Source: Erythroxylum novogranatense (lineage: Eukaryota; Streptophyta; Magnoliopsida; Malpighiales; Erythroxylaceae). Taken from it: a DNA stretch of 64,000 nucleotides. Where the stretch lies: the NCBI GenBank assembly GCA_029891385.1, contig CM057226.1, forward strand, positions 93,938,977 to 94,002,976. Reading direction: 5' to 3'. The translations under genes were made by a program, and so were the position numbers. Under the pieces are notes generated by a model. It did no database searches. It saw only the letters and a program-made list of their open reading frames with translations, and was not told the origin of the DNA. Every line of letters starts with the position of its first letter. The stretch's first letter is position 1. This document shows positions 49,571 through 60,264 of this stretch, one piece after another.

Positions 49571-50599
49571 CTGTATATATGGGAAGATCAATTACCCACC
49601 ACGAGCATATTGAGAGACTTGTAAGTATCTAATTTTTACACTTATATTCTAATTTTTTACTTTTTAAATGTTTGAATGAAAATATGTGTATTATGGATAA
49701 TGATCATAGTATAAATGTCTGGTGTCATATATAGTTGTTTTAAGTTTTTTTTTGTTCAATAGGGAGTAAATATCATAAAAATAGAGGAGACTCTGCTAAA
49801 ATTTTTATAAATTTTAGTTAACTTATAACATTTTATTGTTATGCAAGAAAAGTCTATGGTCATAAGGTCGACAACTTGCCAGCTGTTTTTGCATACTCAC
49901 ACTAAAAAGCATGATGGTGTGACATTAGTCAATAGTCGATTTAGAGAGCGGAGTGTATGTGAAATTTATGCTTTAATATTCATTCTTAATAATTATCACT
50001 TACTAATATAAACATTGCCTCCTAATAGGACCAAATACAAGAAAGCATTCAGCAACAATCTCAAGGGCAACAAGCTGTTGATGAGAGCTAGGCATATCTT
50101 GATATAGTGGGTGGTAGGGACAATCGTAGAAGGATCTTCAGGCTAGGCTCATTTGTAAACACATGTTATTCACACTTATCTACATCCAGTACAACAGCAT
50201 CAAGTAGACGACCAATAATGGAACAATACCATCAGCTTGAGAGCACAGTGCAGACATTGACAAGTCAATTGCAATGGACAATGGTGCACATGACTAAGCT
50301 CCAAATTGACATGGACAGTTGAAGGGGAGGGTTAAAGACTCAGACTATTTGTGGTCACTAAGACAATAGGATTGTTATAATCATTTGGTTTGAAGTAGCA
50401 AAGACTTATTATGTATAATTTAATATTATCAATGAAGAAAATTTTAAATATATATGATTAATCAACTTTAGGTTTAAACAAATTAAATATATAAACAAAT
50501 CAAAAAATTATGCACAGATAATTCATAATTGTTGTAATTATGAATTAATCATATGATTATAAAATAAAATTTAATGTCAAGACTTTTTAAAAAATTTAA

Positions 50600-51063
50600 T
50601 AAATATCTTTACCAAGGAGAATAATTTTTCGTCAATAAAATGCATCATACTTATCAACGGATTGCATAAACATCATCAGAGCAATGTTAGATATTTATCG
50701 ATGAAACATATGAACCATCATCAAACTCACCAACGGATTACTCTAACCATCGAAAAACTAACCGAACATATTTACCGATGAAACATCTAAACTGTCAATA
50801 GACTCACCGACAGTTTACCATAATCATTGGAAAACCTATCGATAGATACCGAGATAGATACCGAGATCGTCAAGAAAAATACCAGTAAATTGAATAAACT
50901 TTCAATATATTTACCGATGGATATTAAACTCTATTGGTAAATTTACCAATGGACTATTTAATGATGCCTATGTTTGTTAGTGAATTCTGTCGCTAAATTA
51001 TATTACCAACAGAATATTTTCCATCGGTAAGGTCCGTCACTAATTCTAACTTTTCTTGTAGTG
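50600..51063 (+). repeat. CACTA subterminal repeats and 3' terminal inverted repeat
   Basis: The last 13 bases (51051-51063) read TTTTCTTGTAGTG, the complement of the usual CACTA terminus. Upstream lie many short direct and inverted copies of ACCGATGG/CCATCGGT and variants (near 50732, 50779, 50925, 50955 and 51021), the arrangement known to bind transposase in CACTA elements. The following TTC (51064-51066) would be one copy of the 3-bp target duplication. The left terminus was not found in the window. Confidence 0.85.
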
Positions 51064-51227
51064 TTCTCTACATGGTTGCTGTGCTTTTTCCACTAAGGTG
51101 GTGTTGTAGCACTTTTTTCTGTTTCCTATAATCTTGTTTTGGATTGATAAATGCTTTGTGATGTTTTATATTTATGTTGTGGTCAAAGTTTCATGTTTCT
51201 AGCTACTTTTTCATTCCTATATTGCAG

Positions 51228-51440
51228 AATCTGTGAGGTTTGTGGGGCTACAGTGCTCAAGACTAGTGAGGAGTGACCAAATGAGGCACATATTATTAAC
51301 ACAATGCTTTCATCAGCACCAATGGCTCTAACTTGAAGTCAATGCCAAAATTACAATGTTATGAATTTATTGTTGGCATTCATGCTGTTAGCACTCAATA
51401 ATCTCTTGGCTATTTCACTTACATTTAATAAAATATGTTT
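51228..51440 (+). pseudogene. RING-CH (RINGv)-like protein, last-exon relic
   Basis: After a good acceptor (CATTCCTATATTGCAG, ending 51227), one frame reads ICEVCGATVLK, then about 25 residues rich in Ser, Ala and Pro, then NVMNLLLAFMLLALNNLLAIS, a hydrophobic segment. Cys-Glu-x-Cys-Gly just after an exon start, followed by a single membrane segment, is the C-terminal layout of a plant RING-CH family, whose other members function as membrane-linked E3 ubiquitin ligases. Two stops lie in frame, after TSEE and after PMALT. The CACTA element ends 165 bp upstream, inside what would be the preceding intron; upstream exons are not in the window. Recognition is from memory of the family pattern, so confidence is moderate. 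Confidence 0.5.
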
Positions 51441-51624
51441 AGATTGATACTGTTGAGGTTTGTTATTTTTCAAGATTAATAAATCACAAGAACGTTGTGC
51501 ACTCAATTTGTAATAACCAGTTTAAGGAAATTGGTTGTAAAACTGAAAACACTTAGGAGACAGTTGGCTCAAATGAGATAATGGTAATAGAAATGAAAAT
51601 GAATATATTAAAGAATGGGAATGG

Positions 51625-51873
51625 TCAGAGCTGACTCTATGCAAGGTAGCCAGGGCATCTGCCCAGGGTCCATCCTCATAAATAGTAAAATAGGACTCAT
51701 TTTTACTCTCATAAAAACTAACATGAAGCAAAATAAGGCTCACTCTTAACCTCATAAAGAGCAACAAGAAAGCTCATATTTTGCTTCTTTTTATTTTTTA
51801 TAGGAGCCCAAAAAATAAAAATAGTTTTTTTTTTATTTTGTCTAGACCTAGAAAATACTAGTAACGACCTTTG
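51625..51873. mobile_element. Possible hAT-like miniature element
   Basis: The left end, CAGAGCTGACTCTATGCAAGG followed by GCCCAGGGTCC, and the right part, with GGAGCCCAAAAAATAAA and CTAGACCTAGAAAATACTAGTAACG, look like the two ends of non-autonomous hAT elements of the GGGCC-type. Terminal repeats are imperfect and the flanking GGAATGGT / AAATGGAT are only approximate duplications. It could also be a fragment. Confidence 0.3.
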
Positions 51874-52458
51874 AAATGGATATAATCATTATAATTATGA
51901 TGATTGGTTAGAAAGAAGAAATAATTATCATTACAAAGGATAGTGGTTGGTTTATTTAAAATATTGAGAAATAAAAATTTGTTAAGTTTTTGTTTTACAT
52001 CAAATTTGAATATATTTAATTAGTTATATTTAATTGCTAAAAGATATAATATTATAATATTATTTTAATTAATTATATTATAATTAATTAATTAATTGTA
52101 TTTAATTTATTATATTTAATTGCTAAAAAGATTTTTAAAAATAAGAAGAAAAAGGGAGTATTAGGGTGGTGACAAGAAATATCCACCCTGTGACACTCTT
52201 GTCACAGATATGACGACCACTGTCACACCTGTGACACCTGCCCCGTTACTCAAAAATGATTTTCATTTCTCTCATGTTTGAGGGGTATAAAGTAATTCTC
52301 GAAAATCTGATATCAAAATACTATTCTTATAATCATAATATCTAACTAAAGACTTGTGTTTTCTTTATTATCCATTGAATCTTTCCCAAACTCATCAACC
52401 AAATACCCCTTATTGCCAAAGCAACACTCTACTCCCAAGATTGATGACGTAGAACTTC
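51874..52458. other. AT-rich stretch left of D
   Basis: Contains TTAATTAA-rich simple sequence (52010-52130) and a cluster of GTGACA/TGTCAC words (52168-52230), including a hairpin with 8-bp arms CTGTGACA/TGTCACAG at 52188-52207. No gene is seen. The 52440-52463 end is the left flank of D and would continue at 62221 before D inserted. Confidence 0.5.
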
Positions 52459-52463
52459 AATGA

Positions 52464-54412
52464 TGTAAGTACAAGTCGACTTGTACTACTGATAAGTCGA
52501 CTTGTTCTTGAAAAGTACCAATAAGTCGACTTGTACATTGCATAAGTCCACTTATTCAAGGATCTGATCGTTTATTTGTGCCCTAAAGGCAATCCCTTTA
52601 GCTGCTTTTATTTACAAATGATGCGCATCGAATGAATAAATAAAGAAAAGGCATAATTCATTAATTTGATGTTCATGAACATTGTTTATGAATTGATTGG
52701 ATCTTTAATCGATTAATGAAGTCCATGATATATGACATAGCATGAAGGAAATTATGATGTGATCATACTCCGAGATTCCTATCATGTGCAATTGTGTCAA
52801 GATTCAAATTCTCCTAGTCAAAGGATTAATGAGACCGACATCATTAATCCGGATAGACTAGCACATGTCATATTCCTTGATTGGATCAAGCAGTGGATCT
52901 CAGAAACTGTAAATATGAGATATTTAGAATTGACATGTGGATGCTTACTAGCGGTAGTAGGTTCATTGGATGACCTGCCATGAGATCATCACATGGATAC
53001 CTTATCTAGTGTCAGTGATAATCTCATCATAGCAATGGTGCAAGTATCCTTAGACTTGAGGTACTCAAGGATATCTTGGATACTGATCCTGTGCTTTGAC
53101 TCCATTCCTTGTTGCCTTCTAGAGGTAACTCATAGGGTGGTGCTTGGGTACAGCTTGAGGTATTCGAAGATAATTGAGTAGCCAATAAAGGATTCACCAC
53201 TTCTGGATTAGCAGAAGAGATACCCATGGCCTCTTGTCAGGATCATTACTTGTAAATCTCTGGCCAGAGTGAATATGTCATGGAGAGTGTCTTCATGGAC
53301 ATATAGAGTAATGAGTCCTAGGACGAGATCTGTTATCACTTGGGCTAGACTCAGTCTAGTGAGAGTTGACACTTTGACCATACTCATAACCAAGTGGGGT
53401 ATAGGATGGTGAAAGGACGAATTGCACGGTAATTGTCTATGGAAGGGTTTGTGATCTGGTTCTTGATGAATACATCAAACCGATTTCTTTCCGGTCAATT
53501 GGAGGTCATGATGTGTTGCTAGATATCGCTCATGACTTGCTCAGATTAATTGTTAATCTAAGTGGCCAACATAACCGGGAGCCTAAAGGGTCACACGCTT
53601 AAGAGTGTTTCAGAGAATCTGTAAAATAGTAATTAGACAGAGTTCCAATTATGGAGAGCATTAGGATTAAATGGATCCCGATGGGATTGGGATATGTCCC
53701 GATGAGATCGCGACATCAATATTGCTAAGAAAGGTTTTCGGAGCTGTTTCAGCACCGGGGCCCGGTAGGCCGGTAGGACCGACCCCAGTTTGACTAGACC
53801 TCTTAGTTATTATATACATATATGTTAATTAATTAATATATATAAATATACGCCATGTGTACGTTGGATGTGGGAGAAGAGGATAAAGTCATTTGACTTT
53901 TCAAAGTTATTACTTTAATCATTTATGAAATGAATGGCCATTAGCTCCACACATGTCATCATCTCATGGTTGGCTTTTTAATTGTTAAAAAGACATAAAA
54001 GATGGCTTGGAGAGTTGAATGGCCGTATGGTTTTGCTTGTAAGGAGGAGAGGATGGAAGCTTAAGTGTTAAGCTTACTTAGAAAAATGGTTTTTCACTTC
54101 TCCTCTCATCAAGCCATCATCGTTTTTCTCTTCTCCAAGGCAAGGTTTCAACGTGCTCTTCAAGCTCTCCAGGACAGAGGTAGGGTCTAGCAGCTCTTAA
54201 TCTGTTCTAGCTATTCCCGGGTCAAAGGGGTTTGATCCGGTTAGGTTTTCTGATCTCTGCGTGGATCACCTTTAGAGATAGTCTCTTTTGGCTATTTAGG
54301 TTTATGTCTTCATACGGATACCTGGATCCTGGGTTTGGGAAGGTCCCGGGAACAAAAATTTTTTGTTTTCCGCTGCCTGTACATGTGATGTACCTCCCGG
54401 GATTTTCCTACA
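52464..54412 (+). repeat. Family D 5' LTR
   Basis: It begins with a perfect 20-bp palindrome, AGTACAAGTCGACTTGTACT (52468-52487), followed by two more AAGTCGACTTG words and one AAGTCCACTT. A GC-rich stretch with CCGGTAGG words lies at 53752-53790. A TATA-like TATATAAATATA is at about 53839-53850. The clearest difference from the 3' LTR is at 52560-52640. Confidence 0.9.
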
Positions 54413-54413
54413 G

Positions 54414-54425
54414 TGGTATCAGAGC
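54414..54425 (+). promoter_or_regulatory. Primer-binding site of family D
   Basis: TGGTATCAGAGC lies one base after the 5' LTR end, complementary to initiator-Met tRNA. Confidence 0.9.
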
Positions 54426-55534
54426 GTCTGGTATCCCGTATGAAGCTATAACCTAAGCTAGATCAGAAACCCTAAGTGCTGTTGATGTTGATGCATGTGT
54501 ACTGCCCAAATTTCGTTTTGCTATAGAGATATGCTTTTCGAAATTTTTCTGCCCAGAAATGTTCATAACATGTTAGAGAATATGTCTATGAATTTTCAGA
54601 ATTTATTGATTTGATTTGATATACTTTTGCTAATTAATTCCCTAAGGTTACAGATGCTGTTTTGTGAAACGATTCTGGAACAGGCAGTAGTATAAAATCG
54701 AGAATAAATTCTAGAAAAATCTATTTCTGGATTTTCCTTCACCTACATGTCTCTAAGATGTTTGTGAATATCTGTGAGCATGTAAATTGTATTTCAAGGT
54801 GATTGGATATTTATTCACGAATTTATTCTATGCTGTTGGGAATTGCTGTGCTGATGAACACAGATTTTGAATCGGTTTTGTTATTTAGGTTGACTGAGTT
54901 TTTGATGGCCTAAAATCCTGAAAAATTTCATGTAGAATTTTTTGAACATTTAGTAACCTATATAATTTTCTCATGATTTATTGAAATTGTTTCATTGATC
55001 ATTTCAAGCAATGTACAGAACTGGACAGTTTTGGTGAAAATTGTTGAGACTGTTTTGCTTGGCTTGATTGAGTGTGCTTTTTCAGTTCCAATGCCTTGCA
55101 CCATTTTTAATGTGATTAAAAATGTGTTATCTTGATGTAGTATGATTGAAAAACTGAATTGCTTGAATTTGTTTATCCTAGAATTTTTGAATGCCGAATT
55201 GGTCACATTAGCGTCTCGTTAGTATATTGCATTATCTTGTTTGTTTTGACCGTCATATTTTTTATGGCATGTGCTGAAATAAATTTGATAATGTATATGC
55301 TAGCTAGAGATGCTTAGGATGATAATTTGGGTGTTCCTAAATTGTTTGGACATTAATGAGTTTTGACTCATTTCAAGTTTTTCATATAGTTTGACTATTT
55401 AAGGCTTTCATGGTTCAATGAATTGTTCATTGATACATCAAATTTATCAGATATTACCTTAGGTATGTAGGTGTTGTGAATTGGAATTGCATTAATTGAG
55501 GAATTAGCCGATTAAAGATTTTAGCAAATTTACC

Positions 55535-55765
55535 TGGATAAGTCGACTTGTATGTGAAATAAGTCGACTTGTTCAAGTTTTTTGGGATAAGTCGACTTGT
55601 CTATGTAATAAGTCGACTTGTTCAGATCTCGATATAAATCGACTTGTAGTACCTTATGTTTCCACTTGTTCACGGGCAGGTGACATAAGTCCACTTGTGT
55701 TATACAAGTCGACTTGTGTGTAATGACATACAAGTCGACTTGCATTTGATGAAAGTCGACTTGTG
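55535..55765 (+). repeat. AAGTCGACTTGT palindrome cluster in D leader
   Basis: Seven exact AAGTCGACTTG words (near 55541, 55561, 55588, 55610, 55706, 55734 and 55753) plus degenerate ones (AAATCGACTTG, AAGTCCACTTG, TTTCCACTTGT) lie in 230 bp. Because the word is a palindrome it yields open frames on the minus strand (55530-55769, repeating QVDL/KST), which I do not regard as a gene. Confidence 0.88.
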
Positions 55766-55954
55766 GCATGCTCAGGTTGGATGATGGATGATTATAAGGA
55801 TTGATTCAATACGATTGATGAAACCTAAATCATTCCATATAGTCCTGGCGACTATAATCCTTAAGCTTGGAGTCTAGAGACCCGAAATCCCTCCTCGGAA
55901 TATGAAAACTAACGCCTTCCATTAATATGGTAAGAACCAGAGTTCTTATAGGGT

Positions 55955-56376
55955 TGGGTTGTTGAGCTAACCTCAAGCTCACTCTATACGAATATGTTCA
56001 AACCATGAAAATAAGATTTTTGGATTAATGGGTCGGTTTTCCTAGAAGCGTTGATTTGTTGAGCTAACCTCAAGGTCAACGTGGACAAAGGCGAAGTTGG
56101 GTAGTATATATCGGATGTATGCGCATCAAAGAGTTGATACCCAATGAAGTGCACACATCAACAAGTTGATAGCACTGATCGATAGTTGTGTCTAAGATGT
56201 AATTGGTATGTCTGATACCTCCCGAGACATAAGGTGGCTTGTTGAGCTAACCTCAAGGTCATTCTTAATGTCGGTTATCGATGATGCAATTGGTATGACC
56301 GATACCTACTGATTGACCTAAGTTGTGGCTTGTTGAGCAAACTCAAGGTCACTCTTAGCAATGTCGGATATCGACC
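55955..56376 (+). repeat. GTTGAGCTAACCTCAAGGTC repeats in D leader
   Basis: Four copies of TTGTTGAGCTAACCTCAAGG or close variants occur at about 55959, 56056, 56240 and 56327. The last two are embedded in a longer imperfect tandem unit (roughly 56200-56376) that also repeats AATTGGTATG..CGATACCT and AATGTCGG.TATCGA. The repeats sit in the RNA leader between primer site and gag, where packaging signals of retroelements usually lie. Confidence 0.8.
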
Positions 56377-56574
56377 CACTAGGACATTATGTCACATCGT
56401 TTCTCTGGATTCGTAAAGAGGGTTATGGATTCTAGGAAACTAGTGGGAGCCATATGCATATCATGCAAGTCCTTATGATCATGCAGGCATTTCTATTCTA
56501 TCATTCCTTCTCTCTATCGCGTTTAGGTTGATTGAAGAACTCTTTCAGTGTGAATTTACGCTCTCTATTCTGGA

Positions 56575-57127
56575 CTGAATTTTCTTGATTGGCTAAGGAA
56601 TCTGAGAATTGTTCTCAGATCTGAGGAACTGGGATACGTCCTAGATGTTCCACTTCCAGATGCACCTGCTGTCGATGCTTCTGATAAGGATCAGAAAGCA
56701 TATCGTAAGCATCTAAAGGACAGTGATATGGATACTTGCATTATGCTTGTCTTGATGTCACCAGAGCTGCAGAAGCAGCACGAGTCCATGGATGCTCACG
56801 TTATAATATTTCATCTTATGGAGCTGTTTGATGAGTAAGCTCGGTCTGAAAGGTTCAAGACCTCAAGGCTTCTCTTCATCACAAAGATGGCTCGAGGATA
56901 TCTCCATGCGGTATGCCACAAGATGAATGGCTATATTGAGAGATTGGTCGTCTTAGGATTTGTAATGGATTATGAGTTAAGTAGAGACTTAATTCTGGTT
57001 GGATTGTCTGATGGTTATTCACAGTTCGTGTTAAACTATCGGATGAACCAAATATCCACAACAATTCCTGAGCTGATCAATCTGCTCATGACAGCTGAGC
57101 AGGCTATCAAGATAGATAGCAAGTGCT
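56575..57127 (+). pseudogene. Copia gag remnant (D)
   Basis: Gag of plant copia elements forms the particle. Translation gives FLDWLRNLRIVLRSEELGYVL at about 56580-56645, the standard start of this gag type, then a helical region and, after a stop at 56834, a frame from 56887 to 57126 (MARGYLHAVCHKMNGYIERL to LLMTAEQAIKIDSKC). These match the N- and C-terminal parts of the copia gag fold in order. A stop ends it at 57127. No upstream Met was chosen because the region before 56575 is interrupted. Confidence 0.8.
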
Positions 57128-57129
57128 AA

Positions 57130-57450
57130 TGGTGGATGCTTCTTCTTCTAGTTCAAAGAAGAAAAAGGCCAAGAAACCAAAGGGAAGTGCCAACAAGAAG
57201 AAAACCAAAGTATTCTTCCCCAAAAGGATTTTGCTTTCATTGTGGCAAGTCTAGCCACTAGAGGCGAAACTGTAAAATCTATCTGGAGTCCTTGAAGCAG
57301 AAGAAGGCATCAGATGCCTCTACTTCTTCAGATATGTTTGTCATTGAGGTTAATACTATTCCTGATCCAAACATATCGGTATTTGATACCGGATGTGGCT
57401 CATACATATGAAATGTTATGCAGGGCCTCAGGGACAGTAGAAAGCTCATA
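57130..57450 (+). pseudogene. Copia zinc knuckle and protease start (D)
   Basis: A Lys-rich linker (57150-57210) leads to a knuckle reading CFHCGKSSH-stop-RRNC (about 57234-57275), a CX2CX4HX4C pattern with a stop inside. Then VFDTGCGSYI (about 57379-57410) gives the aspartic protease active site; copia proteases usually read DTG or DSG with a following Ala or Cys here. A stop follows directly. These domains process the polyprotein in intact relatives. Confidence 0.75.
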
Positions 57451-57591
57451 AAAGAGAACTAGACCTTTGTGCAGGTAATGAAGCAAGGGTTACTACATTA
57501 GCCGTAAGCACTTATGTCTTGTCACTCCCTGGTGAGCTTATATTCAAATTGGATGATTATCATTTTGTACCCGTTTTAAACAAAGAACATA

Positions 57592-58410
57592 TTGTATGTT
57601 TCATGTTTAATTAGAGCTGGTTTCCATTGGACTTTTAGTAGCAATGGTTGTTCTATTAGTTCGAATGGAATGCTCTATGGTACTGATACATTATGCAATA
57701 TAAATGACATATTAGATATGTCATATCCAGTTATGAATGTCAATGACGCGGAAAAACATAATCGAGATAATTTAAAATCAACTTACTTATGGCATTGTCG
57801 GCTTCGCCATATAAATGAGACACGCATCGCTAAGCTCCATAAGAGTGGATGTTTAGGGTCATTTGATTATGAATCATATGACACATGCGAATCTTGTTTA
57901 TTAGGCAAGATGACTAAGTTATCCTTTAAAGGAAAGGGTGAACGAGTGAATGGAATATTAGACCTAATACATTCGGATGTATGTGGTCCGATGTCCATCC
58001 ATGCCAGAAGTGGTTGTTTTTACTTCATTACTTTTATCGGTGATTATTCACGATATAGGTATCTGTATCTGATAAGATACAAATCTGAAGCATTTGAATA
58101 GTTCAAATAATTCAGAAATGAAGTAGAAAACTAACTTGGTAAAAGTATGAATACATTACGATCTGATCGTGGTGGAAAATGCTTACACCAACAGTTTTGG
58201 ATTATCTCAGAGATCATGAGATTTTATCTTAGTACACTCCACCTTACACGCCGCAGCACAATGGTGTGGCTGAAAGGAGAAATCGAACCTTGTTAGACAT
58301 GGTGCGATTGATGATAGGTTTTGCACAGTTTTGGGAATATGCGCTTGAGACAACTGTTTACTTGCTAAACAGAGTTCCATCAAAGACAGTTGATGTTACT
58401 CCATATGGAG
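57592..58410 (+). pseudogene. Copia pre-integrase and integrase core (D)
   Basis: The frame 57592-58101 carries the pre-integrase zinc finger (WHCRLRHIN ... CESCLLGK), then the integrase core with the first catalytic Asp in HSDVCGP (57976-57978). The second Asp lies in LRSDRGGK (about 58159-58182), beyond a stop at 58099-58101 and another near 58132. The third residue (Glu) is in GVAERRNRT (about 58263-58290), in a different frame. So all three catalytic positions are recognisable but spread over broken frames. In intact elements this enzyme joins the DNA copy to the host chromosome. Confidence 0.88.
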
Positions 58411-58739
58411 ATATGGACTAACTGAAAACCCTATCTTTCTCATCTGAAAGTTTGGGATTGTCCTGCTTACGTGAAGCGGACACAGTCAGATTAGCTTGAT
58501 GCAAAGCTGACAAGTGTTTGTTCGTGGAATATCAATTCTACCTTGCTGAGGAACAAAAGTTGTTTATTTCAAAGCATGTTGTTTTCTTAGAGAAAAAGTT
58601 TCTTCTGTAAGAGGACAGTGGGAGCAAAGTTGAACTTAGAGAAGTTCAAGATGCTCGAACAAACACAGATCAACTGCCTGAACTTGAAACTGTCACTCAT
58701 ATAGATGAGGTAACAGTTCAACCTTCTATTACACACGAA

Positions 58740-59500
58740 TTTCGTAGGTTAAGTAGGATACGCACTGTTCCCGAGAGATATGGATTTCTCGTAAGGGAAC
58801 AGAATGACGTATTGCTCATACCAGATGATGCGCCTACTACCTATGAACAGGTTCTGAAGAGTTCAGAGTCTGAGAAATGGCTTTAAGCCATAAAAATCTG
58901 AAATGGATTCCATGCATAAACCAAGTATGGACTTTGGTTGTTACACCTGAAGGGATAAAACCCACAGGGTGCAAAAAGGTTTTAGAAGAAAACCAACATG
59001 GATGGTAATTTGATTACCTATGAAGCGAGGCTAATGGCCAAAGGATATCGTCAAAGACAAGGAGTTGACTATGACGAAACCTTCAGCCCCGTAGCAATGC
59101 TTAATTCCATTAGGATACTCCTAGCCATTGCCGCTCATTATGATTATGAGATATGGCAAATGGATGTGAAGATAGCTTTCCTGAGAGGAAATCTACCCGA
59201 GGATGTGTATGACACAACCTGAGGGCTTCACTTCCATCGATGGCGAAATGGTATGCAAGCTTCAGAAATCCATTAATGGATTGAAGCAAGCATCCAGGAG
59301 TTGGATTATCCGTTTAGATGAGTCAATCAAAGAGTTTGATTTCTCACAAAATTCGGATGATCATTGTGTGTATAAGAAGGTTAATGGGACTGCAATCATA
59401 TTCCTTGTGTTGTATGTAGATGACATACAGTTACTCGGAAACGATGTCTCTATGCTGCAATCAGTTAAAATTTGGTTGTCCAACAATTTGCCTTGAAAGA
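58740..59500 (+). pseudogene. Copia reverse transcriptase (D)
   Basis: Frame 58998-59222 gives YEARLMAKGYRQRQGVDYDETFSPVA and WQMDVKIAFLRGNL, the first conserved blocks of copia reverse transcriptase. A frame change near 59205-59220 moves the reading to 59203-59496, with KLQKSINGLKQASRSW and the catalytic YVDD (59413-59424). Upstream, weak similarity with stops begins at about 58740. The frames end at a stop at 59494-59496. It would copy the RNA into DNA if intact. Confidence 0.9.
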
Positions 59501-60245
59501 CCTTGGTAAAGCAACTTATATCCTTGGGATATAGATTTATGCAGATAGATCAAAGGTTGCTTGGTCTTTCACAAGCATCGTACATAGATGAGATGCTAAA
59601 GAGGTTTAGCATGGAACAATGCTATGTACGAGGCCCGATGTATCGTATGCTCTAAGTGTTACGAGCAGATACCAATCGGATCCTGGTGAGGGTCACTAGG
59701 TGACTGTCAAGAATATCCTCAAGTACTTGCGAAGCACTAAGGATGTTTTCTTGATGTTTGGAGATGGAAATCTCCATGTGAGCGGGCATTCAGTTGCCAG
59801 TATCTAATCTGATAAGGATGATTCTGAATCATGATTAGGTTATACACATTCACACTGAATAGCGTGGCGGTCAATTGAAAGAGTTTCCAAACAAGAGAGG
59901 ACTGCTGATTCAACAACCGAGGCAGAGTACCTGCCGCATGAGATGCGCGAAAGGCGGTTTGGATCAAGAAGTTCATTCTCGAACTTGATCCGTCCCTACC
60001 GTGGTGGGCCCATAGGATTGTATTGTAATACAATGGGGCTAATGCGCAGGCAAAGGAACCAAGGTCTCATCGACGATCCGAACTCGTACTTCGCCGATTC
60101 GGGAGATCATTAGTCGAGATGATATCCTGATAGAGAAAATTCCCACAGAGAAAAGTGTTGCTGTTCCATTGACAAAGCCATTGTCACAGGAGAATTGTGA
60201 TTCTCATGGACTCGCTTATGGTATTGGATACTAAGGCGATTGGCT
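59500..60245 (+). pseudogene. Copia RNase H region (D)
   Basis: Broken frames encode ILKYLRSTKDVFL (about 59711-59750) and STTEAEYLPHEM (about 59910-59945), the usual RNase H landmarks TEAEY and following. Multiple stops are present. Coding peters out before the polypurine tract at 60253. Confidence 0.75.
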
Positions 60246-60264
60246 TTAGGTCAAGTGGGAGATT

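Larger units (their letters stand above)
45710..50322 (+). pseudogene. CACTA (Ptta/En/Spm-type) transposase-associated gene, interrupted
   Basis: A multi-exon gene of the plant Ptta/En/Spm family encoded by CACTA transposons. Likely coding pieces: 45710-46013 (MSPKRQR start, Pro/Ser/Thr-rich), 46127-46251, 46352-46593, the continuation after the solo LTR (49571-49620, ending at GTAAGTATC), 49848 to about 49975, and 50030-50322. Family-like landmarks are YWTSPEAMSILRHNSTNK, MGRSITTHEHIERL, FLHTHTKKHDG and VGGRDNRRRIFRLGS, in the expected order. Damage: a 38-bp tandem duplication (45879-45954) that shifts the frame, stops at 46217, 46465 and 50089, and the 3-kb solo LTR. The C-terminal part is Gln/Ser-rich with heptad-like Leu spacing (LESTVQTLTSQL). 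The companion TNP2-like transposase is not seen. Exon edges are by eye. Confidence 0.72.

Noticed and set aside
52993..53181. 62-codon frame repeated at 60801-60989, and its antisense partner (53027-53227, 60835-61035)
   Set aside because: Duplicated only because it lies in the two LTRs of D; two overlapping antisense frames in LTR DNA are not convincing genes.
55530..55769. Minus-strand frame with repeating QVDL/KST residues
   Set aside because: It is the translation of the AAGTCGACTT palindromes; no start context or homologue is evident.
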